36,073 nt of DNA. Source: an uncultured Ruminococcus sp. GTDB lineage: Bacteria > Bacillota > Clostridia > Oscillospirales > Ruminococcaceae. Both the position numbers and the translations under genes were made by a program. Positions 1-10,785 of the stretch are shown here, one piece after another (position 1 is the first letter of the stretch; every line of letters starts with the position of its first letter). The stretch is from the NCBI GenBank assembly GCA_947175975.1, contig CAMWOX010000003.1, positions 1-36,073 of the forward strand. The letters run 5' to 3'. The notes below the pieces were generated by a model, which saw nothing but the letters and a program-made list of their open reading frames with translations, did not search any database and was not told the origin of the DNA.

Positions 1-170
1 CGTGATTTATCTTGCTATGATTTTCGATGCTATTTTAATGTGAACAGGCTCTAAAACAGACCGCCAAACAGAATATTATGTTTGCTCTGGCAAATTTGTA
101 TCTGGCTGACAGATTTTCTCCATCAGTCTAATTCATGATGCCTTGGCGTAAAAAATAGGATACACCTCTG

Positions 171-200
171 CACACTCGGCTTTCTACCGTGTGTTTTTAT
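171..200 (+). terminator. possible rho-independent terminator at the left edge
   Basis: CACAC...CCGTGTG imperfect hairpin followed by TTTTTATTT; the bulged stem makes it weak. Confidence 0.3.
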
Positions 201-263
201 TTACCTGTTTCTCAGATTGAGGATTATGCGGTTTTGCTTATAGTAATAAACATGAACAATCTA

Positions 264-953
264 TTATCTTTTAGATTGCAAATGTTCTGTTTTAATCTTT
301 GAAATAATTTTGTATGTTATTATCACAATTGCAATGAAAAAAATCATTATTGCAGATAAAAAGTCCCCAAAATTAGCATCATCATTCATATGATATATGA
401 TTTGTTTTTCACCATCACTTCCCACTCTTGATACTTCTGATAGTGTTGAGTTTAGAAAATATGTATATTCTGTTGTTTTTTTGTAAGCCGGACGAAAACT
501 TTCCTCAATTTTTTTAATTTCCGCATTATTATGTGTGCTTTTCTGGATTTTTATAGCTTCCATTATTTCTGCATTTTCAGAATTTAGCAAAACTAATCTA
601 TTTGTACGAATCTCGTAGATCTCAAGTGTTATATCCGTATATTCAATGGCGAATGCTCCTGATAAAGTTGGAATATTTATTCCGTATAAAAACTCTCCAT
701 TACTATTGTAAAAATTAACATAGCTATTTGTTGCTATTGCAATATTTCCAGTCTCACTAATAGAAAAATCGTCAACTCTTTCATATGTCTGGTTTTCATT
801 GATTATTTCATAATTTGTATAAGAGTCGATTACATTTTTTGCTTCGCTTTTATCGAAATCAAAGGCAAATGTTTTAACTGGTGACAGAATAAAAACAAAA
901 AATATAAAACAAGTAATTGAAACAGATAGATTACCAAACCATAATTTTTTCAT
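264..953 (-). CDS. secreted/membrane-anchored protein of unknown function (N-terminal signal sequence, C-terminal TM helix)
   Basis: MKKLWFGNLSVSITCFIFFVFILSPVKTFA signal-like N terminus; FLSAIMIFFIAIVIITYKII near the C terminus; ORF 264..965 with a GTG 12 nt upstream as an alternative start. Confidence 0.65.
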   Translation of the reverse strand: MKKLWFGNLSVSITCFIFFVFILSPVKTFAFDFDKSEAKNVIDSYTNYEIINENQTYERVDDFSISETGNIAIATNSYVNFYNSNGEFLYGINIPTLSGAFAIEYTDITLEIYEIRTNRLVLLNSENAEIMEAIKIQKSTHNNAEIKKIEESFRPAYKKTTEYTYFLNSTLSEVSRVGSDGEKQIIYHMNDDANFGDFLSAIMIFFIAIVIITYKIISKIKTEHLQSKR

Positions 954-1172
954 ACAATCTTGCACATGCCCTTCTGTGCCTCCAACTAAGTACTATTTAA
1001 TGCCCATTGTAATTAGTTGTTACACTAATTGATAATAAGCTGCCATTATCAATTAATTGCTATATTTCAGGCTTTCCCTCAGGAGTTCTTTAAGCTCGCT
1101 ATAAGTAAATGATATTTCTTTTATTTTTTTCTTTGACTTTTCTTTTAAAAAAATTTTTATTAGTTCGTTCCT

Positions 1173-1886
1173 CTACTCTATAAAATGAGCCAAATCATAT
1201 GGGTAGAATGGATCAGTTTTCAGACACTCATCATTCAGTGAAAATTTTTTTGCAACTGCCGCAGCCTCAAAAGCCCATTTACCCCAATAGCCGAATAGTC
1301 CATGTCCATTATACCATGGATCATACTTAAAATCATGATACCACACTTGCAAATATTCTGCTAATGGATTACAATCACACTGTTCAGCAGCACAAACGAA
1401 TTTCATAACATATTCCGACATTGCCAGACTTTCTTTATTAGGTAAGGCGTATGTATCACTAAGAATGCTATCAATAAATTCGTCATAATACAAAGCTTCT
1501 TTCAATTTGTTCCTGATTTTATTTTTTATCTGCATATCTGCATTCAAAAGCAACGCAAGTGAGGCAAATCGCAGATCATCTACATAATCACCGAAAGAAC
1601 CAGAACTAAAAAGATGATACCATTCTTCATCAAAAGTCCAAAACTTCATGAAACAATCAGTTAATTGTGCAAATTCCTTCTTGAGTTCTAAAAGAGAATC
1701 TCCCCTTGAATATTTTGCTACCAAGATATTGATTTTCTTATTTAGCAAATGTTTTTTTTGAGCTAGTACCCAGGAATATGATTGATTTGTATAGGAATTA
1801 ATTTCCATTTCAAGCTTTTCTGATTCTTGAGAATGATATTTGATACAATAGTCGAAATACTCTTTACCTCTGCTCTTATCTCTCAT
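1173..1886 (-). CDS. PoNi-like (DUF1911 family) immunity protein
   Basis: C-terminal WYHDFKYDPWYNGHGLFGYWGKWAFEAAAVAKKFSLNDECLKTDPFYPYDLAHF resembles the DUF1910/DUF1911 pattern (WY..H...FGYW.FEAAA..K..GL.D....D..YYPYDL.H). Confidence 0.7.
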   Translation of the reverse strand: MRDKSRGKEYFDYCIKYHSQESEKLEMEINSYTNQSYSWVLAQKKHLLNKKINILVAKYSRGDSLLELKKEFAQLTDCFMKFWTFDEEWYHLFSSGSFGDYVDDLRFASLALLLNADMQIKNKIRNKLKEALYYDEFIDSILSDTYALPNKESLAMSEYVMKFVCAAEQCDCNPLAEYLQVWYHDFKYDPWYNGHGLFGYWGKWAFEAAAVAKKFSLNDECLKTDPFYPYDLAHFIE

Positions 1887-1933
1887 TGTACACTCCTTAA
1901 TAATATTCTAAATTTCAATTTATATTTGGAACA

Positions 1934-1961
1934 ATCATACAGCATATTTCCTGTTTGTCAA
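1934..1961 (-). promoter_or_regulatory. putative sigma-A promoter for the PoNi-like gene
   Basis: minus strand TTGACA-N16-TATGAT, about 50-75 nt upstream of the ATG at 1886. Confidence 0.5.
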
Positions 1962-1973
1962 CAATAATACCAT

Positions 1974-2008
1974 AGCACTTCCAATCTTATAATCAGAAGT
2001 GCTGTTTT
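1974..2008 (+). terminator. hairpin plus T-run in plus orientation
   Basis: AGCACTTC-N14-GAAGTGCT followed by GTTTTTAC; no plus-strand gene precedes it. Confidence 0.4.
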
Positions 2009-2036
2009 TACACTTTTTTATTAGTACTTACTTTAT

Positions 2037-2110
2037 CACAGAGAATTTATATTGATTATTCTAATTTTCTTCCTGCTGATCTCTGGTCAATCTCTCAATC
2101 GCATTTGCAT
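2037..2110. repeat. direct repeat copy A, degenerate copy of the 3' end of the coiled-coil ORF
   Basis: aligns without gaps to 2752..2825 with about 63/74 identities (hand count); minus strand reads ANAIERLTRDQQEEN*. Confidence 0.8.
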
Positions 2111-2120
2111 AAATCAGAAT

Positions 2121-2708
2121 TTATGTAAAGCTTTTTTTATTAGCATGACCATAATATATTGTTTTGGGTTGAAAATATAAAATATATTCCCAACTATCAT
2201 GTAATCCGGAATTGTTTTCATAACCACCAATGTAATCTATCGGCTCTAAATCTCCTACAATAGCAATGCCTTCGTCTAAAATCAAAGAAACACTATCATC
2301 ACTATGACCGGGAGTATGTATAATTTCTCCATTTATATTTAGTTGAGAAAGAAAACATCTGCTTTCTTTACAGGTTATAATAGTTGCCTTACTATCAACA
2401 ATCGGACTATAATTCAGGCTCTTATCTCGACTAAATATTTCATCCGAATAATGTATATAGGCACGCTGAACATCAAAAACAATGAGTTTTATGCCTAATT
2501 CCATTAGTTTACTAATTAGCCCCATATGGTCAGGATGATAATGTGTAGCCATAACATATTTTATATTATTAAATATGACACCATTTCTTTTGATTTCTTT
2601 AAAAAACTTAGATAGTGTTCCCGCCCAATCCGTATCAATCAAAATACCCTTATCGCCATTTTCAATATAAAAAGTATTGGTATTTCCGTATTTTAATAAT
2701 TTTATCAC
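2121..2708 (-). CDS. MBL-fold metallo-hydrolase
   Basis: THYHPDHMG metal-binding motif, IHTPGHSDDSVSL, GDLEPIDY. Confidence 0.85.
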   Translation of the reverse strand: MIKLLKYGNTNTFYIENGDKGILIDTDWAGTLSKFFKEIKRNGVIFNNIKYVMATHYHPDHMGLISKLMELGIKLIVFDVQRAYIHYSDEIFSRDKSLNYSPIVDSKATIITCKESRCFLSQLNINGEIIHTPGHSDDSVSLILDEGIAIVGDLEPIDYIGGYENNSGLHDSWEYILYFQPKTIYYGHANKKSFT

Positions 2709-2751
2709 AAGGCTACTCCCTATTATAAATTCCTATTTATATTAATAATAC

Positions 2752-2825
2752 CACAGAGAATCAATATTTATTATTTTAATCGTCTTCATGTTGATCTCTG
2801 GTTAATCTTTCAATCGCATTTGTAT
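2752..2825. repeat. direct repeat copy B, native 3' end of the coiled-coil ORF plus downstream bases
   Basis: partner of 2037..2110; encodes TNAIERLTRDQHEDD*. Confidence 0.8.
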
Positions 2826-3168
2826 TTAATTTTGCTGTAAGTCTGAGTCTGTTGACTTCTCGTTTCAGATTTTCTAATGCAACATCTTTTTCTGATTCTT
2901 TATTTTCCTGTTTCAGAATTTCTATCTCGGCTTCGCACCGTCCTAATTTCAGGATATTCCTGACTTGTGTTTCTTTCAGCTTTGCAAGTTCCGCCTGCAC
3001 TTCCTGCATCTGGCGGCTTAATAAATTATTCTGCAATTCTAAAATCCGGATCTGTTTGAGTAATTTCTGATTCAGCTGATTCTGTTCTTCACCGAATTTT
3101 TCCAAAGCCTGTCCCGTTTTGCCAATCCCCTGCATGGACTCATATGTTTTAGCATCCAATCCTCTCAC
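2776..3168 (-). CDS. coiled-coil protein of unknown function
   Basis: 130 aa, heptad-like Leu/Gln/Glu-rich throughout; the plus-strand ORF 2852..3070 lies antisense and is less plausible. Confidence 0.6.
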   Translation of the reverse strand: MRGLDAKTYESMQGIGKTGQALEKFGEEQNQLNQKLLKQIRILELQNNLLSRQMQEVQAELAKLKETQVRNILKLGRCEAEIEILKQENKESEKDVALENLKREVNRLRLTAKLNTNAIERLTRDQHEDD

Positions 3169-3188
3169 CCACTCTATTTATAGTATTA

Positions 3189-4196
3189 TCATAAAATTCC
3201 GAAATTTCTCCGCTCATGATACAACATTGTCTGAAGCGTCTCTTCGAGTGCAAATTCCGGTTTCCAGCCTGTATGTGCCTGTAATTTCTGAATATCTGCT
3301 TGAATGCATGCAATTTCAGCAGGACGCATTTTTGCAGCATCCTGCTCAACTATGATAGACTCTGTACTGAGTCCGAGCAGAATAGAAAGCAATTCCTGAA
3401 TGGATACCGCAGACCCACTACCGACATTATAAGTCTCACCAGTATGTCCGTTCTGCATCAGTAACCTATAGGCTCTGACAATATCACGTACATCAGAAAA
3501 ATCCCGTTTTGCTTCCAGATTTCCAACCCGCATAAGGGGCGCTCTGAGGCCAGCTTCAATCTCAGCAATTTGCAAAACAAAATCAGATGCCACAAAAGTC
3601 GGAGATTGTCCGACACCGATATGATTGAATGCCCTGACCATCAATACATCCATTCCGTAAGCTTTTGCATAAATATTCCCGATCATATTCTGGCAAGCTT
3701 TTGTCACAGCATAAATATTAGCAGGATGCAGTGTTTCCTGTTCATTCACCGGACAGGTATTTTTCAGATAGCCATATTCTTCACTAGAACCAACTAACAA
3801 AATTCTTGGAGTATAATTTTCAATACTGCGTACAGCATTGAGCAGGTGCAGTGTGCCTTTCATATTCACATCAATTGTCAGCTCCGGATCAGTCCAGGAA
3901 ACAGCAACGGAACTCTGTGCCGCAAGATGATAAATCTGTGCCGGTTTGTACAGTTCTAGAATTTTTCTAACTTCATACTCTTTTGTCAGATCCATATCAA
4001 GAATATCACAGTTTTTACACTTGATATATTCTTTCGGGAGTTTCGTTGCGCCCACATGCGCATGATAATGCAACAATTCCTGTACAAGATAATTTCCGAC
4101 GAAACCACCTGCACCAGTGATCAAAGCATCCAAAACCGACACCTCATTTCTGATTATTTTATCTGCATTCAGAATGTTCCACATGGAACATTCCAA
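3189..4196 (-). CDS. rmd: NAD-dependent epimerase/dehydratase, probably GDP-4-dehydro-6-deoxy-D-mannose reductase (RMD type)
   Basis: DALITGAGGFVGNYLVQELL Rossmann start, SSEEYG, YAVTKACQN (YxxxK), MRPAEIACIQAD...GWKPEF; true start probably a TTG/GTG near 4135, since GAGG precedes VLDALITG. Confidence 0.75.
   Translation of the reverse strand: MECSMWNILNADKIIRNEVSVLDALITGAGGFVGNYLVQELLHYHAHVGATKLPKEYIKCKNCDILDMDLTKEYEVRKILELYKPAQIYHLAAQSSVAVSWTDPELTIDVNMKGTLHLLNAVRSIENYTPRILLVGSSEEYGYLKNTCPVNEQETLHPANIYAVTKACQNMIGNIYAKAYGMDVLMVRAFNHIGVGQSPTFVASDFVLQIAEIEAGLRAPLMRVGNLEAKRDFSDVRDIVRAYRLLMQNGHTGETYNVGSGSAVSIQELLSILLGLSTESIIVEQDAAKMRPAEIACIQADIQKLQAHTGWKPEFALEETLQTMLYHERRNFGIL
4175..4190 (-). 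other. parS-like site TGTTCCACATGGAACA
   Basis: 16-mer within the 22-bp near-palindrome GAATGTTCCACATGGAACATTC. Confidence 0.85.
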
Positions 4197-4201
4197 ATAC
4201 G

Positions 4202-5323
4202 CTAACTATTTTTTAAAACCTTGTAAACTTCCTGCATAACAGAATTACTTTCATAAAAATCATAAACCCGTTTTCTGGCATTTTCTCCATAAATTTTTCG
4301 CAATTCCGGTGAATCCGCCAATTTCTGAATCGCTTCTGCAAGTACCTGTGCATCTCCTGGTTTCACAGTCAGCCCAGTTACTTCATGAATGCTTACATAA
4401 GGAACACCTGTCGGCAGACTGGTATTAATTACGGGCTTACCGTAAATCATAGCCTCCTGCTGAACAATTCCAAATGCCTCTGCATTTTCAACAGATGGCA
4501 AGACAAAAATATCACAGTCCGCAAATGCGGCCTTGAGATCTATATCAGACAGTTTACCAAGAAAGTGTACATCAAGATTTTTTGCTAGACTGCGGAGTTT
4601 TGGCTCTAAAACTCCTGTTCCGCATAGAAATAATTCACAATTCTGCACACTGCGGAATGCTTGAATCAAAACATCCACACCTTTATAATAAACCAACCTG
4701 CCAACAAATAATAATTTGATATGCTCGTGAGAATGCAGTCTGCTGCTTAAAATTGGCTGATAAGAAATAGTCTCATAATCTGCGATTTTAATCGGATAAG
4801 GAATAATTTTGCATTTATTTCTAAATTCCGGCAAAAATGCAGAACCTCGGATATGTCCCTCAGTCGCTGTAAGAATGCAATCTGCTCTCTGCAAAAATTT
4901 TTTCAGAATCGGCTGATAGAATTTTAATAAATACTTCTGCCGGACTACATCACTATGCCAGGAAACCACGACTCTGCATTGACAGTGAGACAGCAGGCAT
5001 GCAAGATCACCAAGCGGAAACGGCATATGAAATTCAATTACATCCGCCCATTCAGACAATTCAAAAAATTTCCGGAAAAATTCGAGAGATACTGGACAGG
5101 AACGGAACACACCAAGACTGCTGCAACGGACCACTTCAAAATTCCCGGCTTGCTGTTCCGTGATTCCTCTGCCCTGTTCCTGACAGACCAGTACTTTTAA
5201 ATCAATATCCGAACATGTGGCGAGATATTCGGCACGATGAGCGATCACCGTCTCAATGCCGCCGATATGGGGCGGATAGAATTTGTTAACCTCTAGAATA
5301 TGAAGTTTGTCGTGTTCACTCAT
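4202..5323 (-). CDS. GT4-family glycosyltransferase
   Basis: VNKFYPPHIGGIETVIAHRAEYL, LLFVGRLVYYKGVDVLIQAF, VLPSVENAEAFGIVQQEAM; start refined to MSEHDKLH. Confidence 0.9.
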   Translation of the reverse strand: MSEHDKLHILEVNKFYPPHIGGIETVIAHRAEYLATCSDIDLKVLVCQEQGRGITEQQAGNFEVVRCSSLGVFRSCPVSLEFFRKFFELSEWADVIEFHMPFPLGDLACLLSHCQCRVVVSWHSDVVRQKYLLKFYQPILKKFLQRADCILTATEGHIRGSAFLPEFRNKCKIIPYPIKIADYETISYQPILSSRLHSHEHIKLLFVGRLVYYKGVDVLIQAFRSVQNCELFLCGTGVLEPKLRSLAKNLDVHFLGKLSDIDLKAAFADCDIFVLPSVENAEAFGIVQQEAMIYGKPVINTSLPTGVPYVSIHEVTGLTVKPGDAQVLAEAIQKLADSPELRKIYGENARKRVYDFYESNSVMQEVYKVLKNS

Positions 5324-6482
5324 GAAGCATTTCCTCATAAACCTGATATAATAATTCGGCACTGTGTTCCCAGGAGAACATTTTGGCTCTGGCAAGACCC
5401 TCATCACGCAGTCGTTGCCGGAGAGCTATATCTGTGTCTAAAATTTCCAGCCCAGCCGCCATTGCCTGAATATCTTCCGGCGAAACAATCACAGCACTTG
5501 TTCCAGTGACTTCTGGAAGGGATGCTGCATCTGATACAAGAACTGGTGTGCCGCAAGCCATTGCTTCCAACGGCGGCATTCCGAATCCCTCATAAACAGA
5601 CGGAAATACAAATGCCACAGCACCGCTGATAATAGCAGATAAATCCTGATCTGCAATATATTCTGTAAACAAGATAGACTTTTCGAGATTTAATTTTTCA
5701 ATTGTCTGAAATAAGCTTTCATTATGCCATCCTTTTGCCCCTGCAAGAACTAACTGCGGCGGATTCTGGTATGATTTCACAAATAAAGCATATGCCTGTA
5801 TCAATCGTTCCAGATTTTTTCTTGGTTCAATTGTACCAAGATACAGAAAATACCTGTCAGGAATCTGATATTTTCCACAAGTACTCCGGATCAAATTCTG
5901 ATCTGTCACCGGATGAAATCTTTCACAATTCACACCGCAGGGAACAACCCGAATCTTATCCGCAAATACAGGATAGTATTTGATAATCTCAGATTTTGAA
6001 AATTCCGAGTCAGTAACAATTCTGTCCGCACGTCGCATGGATTTCACAAGACCCAAATCAAGCATATGCCTTGTTCTGCTTCGGACAGTTTCCGGGAATG
6101 CTTTGTAAACCATATCATGAACAGTAACCACACATTTTCCGGAGACACCTGGTGGAACAATATAATTAAAAAAATGCGTGATCTGGCAGTCATTCCCGAA
6201 AAACCACTGATATTTAACAGGAATCAAACTGGAAAGCATTCTGTAACCGTAGGAAGAACAAAAAGCATGCCTTGCGGAAATATTTGAATGTTCAGACAGA
6301 TAGAAATCAATTTCCTTTCTGTGCTGGGACAAATTTTTTACAGCAAAATAATTCAGCACAAATTCATGTTCCATGTGGAACTTTGTCATTGCACGGATCT
6401 GTCCGTCTTCGCAAAAGCCGATCCCAGTCTTTCTGCCTAGCAGTGGCAGTGCATCAAATGCAATTCTCATGATGGATGACAA
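5316..6482 (-). CDS. GT4-family glycosyltransferase
   Basis: FLYLGTIEPRKNLERLIQAY, VFPSVYEGFGMPPLEAMACGTPVLVSDAASLPEV. Confidence 0.9.
   Translation of the reverse strand: MSSIMRIAFDALPLLGRKTGIGFCEDGQIRAMTKFHMEHEFVLNYFAVKNLSQHRKEIDFYLSEHSNISARHAFCSSYGYRMLSSLIPVKYQWFFGNDCQITHFFNYIVPPGVSGKCVVTVHDMVYKAFPETVRSRTRHMLDLGLVKSMRRADRIVTDSEFSKSEIIKYYPVFADKIRVVPCGVNCERFHPVTDQNLIRSTCGKYQIPDRYFLYLGTIEPRKNLERLIQAYALFVKSYQNPPQLVLAGAKGWHNESLFQTIEKLNLEKSILFTEYIADQDLSAIISGAVAFVFPSVYEGFGMPPLEAMACGTPVLVSDAASLPEVTGTSAVIVSPEDIQAMAAGLEILDTDIALRQRLRDEGLARAKMFSWEHSAELLYQVYEEMLHE
6367..6382 (+). other. parS-like site TGTTCCATGTGGAACT (inside the glycosyltransferase CDS)
   Basis: 15/16 match to the window consensus; final base T. 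Confidence 0.75.
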
Positions 6483-6485
6483 AAT

Positions 6486-8623
<2,138 letters not shown>

Positions 8624-8646
8624 GAATCAGTCTCCTTATTATTTTA

Positions 8647-10059
8647 TTATTTTTCTGACCATCGGGAAATCTCGAATAATTCTTCATTTGTTTTCTGGGT
8701 CGGAAAAATCATGATCTTGAGCGTCATGAGTATAATCTGAATATCTCTTAAGAGCGAATAATTTTCGATATACATCAGATCCATTTTTAATTTATCATAA
8801 GGCGTTGTATCATACACGCCGGTGACCTGTGCATAACCTGTAAGTCCAGCTTTGACTTTCAGCCGAAATTGAAATTCCGGAAACTGTTTCTGATATTCTT
8901 GGCAAAGCTCTGGACGTTCCGGTCTTGGTCCGACAACGGACATATCGCCTTTTAGAATATTCCAGAGCTGCGGCAGTTCATCCAGTCTGCATTTTCTTAA
9001 AACCTTTCCCACAGGTGTAATTCTGACATCATGATTTTCTGCGAGCCTCGCACCGCCGGATTCTGCGTCCAGAATCATACTCCGGAATTTGTATAATACA
9101 AATTCTCTGCCGTCCTGCGTGAGACGTTTCTGCTGATAGAAAACAGAACCACCATCACAAAGTTTTACAGCAATTGCACAAAGAAGCATCACCGGCAGAA
9201 CCAGGACAAATGCCAGTATGCTGAAAATTAGATCAAATATCCTCTTGCAGAATCTTTGTTCAAAATTCAAGCCATAATTCCGGCATAGCAACAAAGGTGT
9301 ATCAAATAACCGGAGATCTTCTGCACCTCGAAGAATAATATCTGAAATCTCCGGAACAATATAAGCTCTTAATTGCTGATGAAAACAGAATTTAACCAGA
9401 TCATTCCGGAGAGCTGCCGGCAGATCACAAAGAATCACACCATCATAATGCAAAAGCTTTTCTATAATTTCGGAATAAGCTGTATCTGCACTGACACTCT
9501 CGCAGATCATATATTTATCTACCCGGTAACTCATTTTCATGACAAGCATTTTTGCTGAGGCATTTCCATAGACGATAATTAATTTCCTGGGCGGATAAAG
9601 CACAAAATATAATTTCTGCGTGAGATACGTCCAGCACATAAGAGAGAAAAATTCCAAAATTGTTAATTGCAGCAAGGGTGCAATCTCAGCAAACTTTCTC
9701 AGAATGACACTAATCTGCAAATATGTGATCAAATTACCGCCGCAGACTGACAGAACCTGAGACAAAAAAACATCCGTCCTACGCAGATACCCTACTTCAA
9801 AAGCATGATAAATTTTAAAAAACAGGAACATCACAACAGCATAGATAGCGATGACAGCCCAATTGCCTCTACGGAAAAACGGCAGAACTAATTCATCGAG
9901 ATAATGCGAATACCAGATATGTGCAAACTGGAGTGTTAAAATCCCCAGTAATAACAGATCCGAAAAAAACGCAATCATATGCTTATATTGTTCCCGATTA
10001 TGTTTTCTATACAAAATCGTTGTCCTTTCCTGAGATACTTTTTTTATTTCTGCAAGCAT
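8647..10059 (-). CDS. exopolysaccharide polyprenyl-phosphate glycosyl-1-phosphate transferase
   Basis: N-terminal TM helices; KRIFDLIFSILAFVLVLPVML, YKFRSM, LRKCRLDELPQLWNILKGDMSVVGPRPERPE. Confidence 0.95.
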   Translation of the reverse strand: MLAEIKKVSQERTTILYRKHNREQYKHMIAFFSDLLLLGILTLQFAHIWYSHYLDELVLPFFRRGNWAVIAIYAVVMFLFFKIYHAFEVGYLRRTDVFLSQVLSVCGGNLITYLQISVILRKFAEIAPLLQLTILEFFSLMCWTYLTQKLYFVLYPPRKLIIVYGNASAKMLVMKMSYRVDKYMICESVSADTAYSEIIEKLLHYDGVILCDLPAALRNDLVKFCFHQQLRAYIVPEISDIILRGAEDLRLFDTPLLLCRNYGLNFEQRFCKRIFDLIFSILAFVLVLPVMLLCAIAVKLCDGGSVFYQQKRLTQDGREFVLYKFRSMILDAESGGARLAENHDVRITPVGKVLRKCRLDELPQLWNILKGDMSVVGPRPERPELCQEYQKQFPEFQFRLKVKAGLTGYAQVTGVYDTTPYDKLKMDLMYIENYSLLRDIQIILMTLKIMIFPTQKTNEELFEISRWSEK

Positions 10060-10070
10060 CTGGTATTCTT

Positions 10071-10100
10071 ATTATAACAAACCGGAATATCACTTGTCAA
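10071..10100 (-). promoter_or_regulatory. putative sigma-A promoter of the polysaccharide operon
   Basis: minus strand TTGACA-N18-TATAAT upstream of 10059. Confidence 0.75.
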
Positions 10101-10160
10101 TAGCGAAAAAAGATTTTCATCAAATATTCATCAAATCCCCGGATTACTCGTTTTAATCTG

Positions 10161-10186
10161 AAAAAACAGACCGCCGAAGCGATCTG
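10161..10186 (-). terminator. rho-independent terminator downstream of pgsA
   Basis: minus strand CAGATCGC-TTCG-GCGGTCTG followed by TTTTTT; UUCG tetraloop. Confidence 0.85.
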
Positions 10187-10194
10187 GTTTCAGA

Positions 10195-10785
10195 TTATTT
10201 CATATCAATATATTTCCAGTAGCCTTTGAGATAGACACCGCCTGAAACAACTGTCAATAAGACAGAAATCCAAACTAATATTCTAAATACAATGCCCATC
10301 ACTTCCCCAGCAGCAAACCATGACTCACTGCCATTGCTGAAACATTCCCAGACGGCAAGCCACAACAGCATCACGGAAATTGCAAGCATTGTGAATGCAG
10401 TTTTTAATTTTCCCCAGACCCCGGCAGCAACAACAACACCTTTTTCTGCTGTCACAAGCCGCCGACCGGAGACCATAAACTCCCTTGCCGCTATGATTGT
10501 AATCACAATTCCATTCACTGGAAACGGATATGCTGTCGTATCTGCAAGTGCTGCAAATGCCGCCAAAACCAGAATTTTATCTGCGAGCGGATCAGCGAAT
10601 TTCCCGAACGTCGTAATTAAATGATATTTCCTGGCGATTTTGCCGTCAAGTGCATCCGTAATGGATGCAATCGCAAACAAAACCAGTGCTGCGGTAAAAT
10701 GCAACGGAAAATAACAATACATACACAGCAAGAACACCGGCACGAGAACAATTCGTAGGAGTGTAAGCTTATTCGGTAGATTCAT
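10195..10785 (-). CDS. pgsA: CDP-diacylglycerol--glycerol-3-phosphate 3-phosphatidyltransferase
   Basis: MNLPNKLTLLRIVLVPVF; CDP-alcohol phosphotransferase motif TDALDGKIARKYHLITTFGKFADPLADKIL. Confidence 0.95.
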   Translation of the reverse strand: MNLPNKLTLLRIVLVPVFLLCMYCYFPLHFTAALVLFAIASITDALDGKIARKYHLITTFGKFADPLADKILVLAAFAALADTTAYPFPVNGIVITIIAAREFMVSGRRLVTAEKGVVVAAGVWGKLKTAFTMLAISVMLLWLAVWECFSNGSESWFAAGEVMGIVFRILVWISVLLTVVSGGVYLKGYWKYIDMK

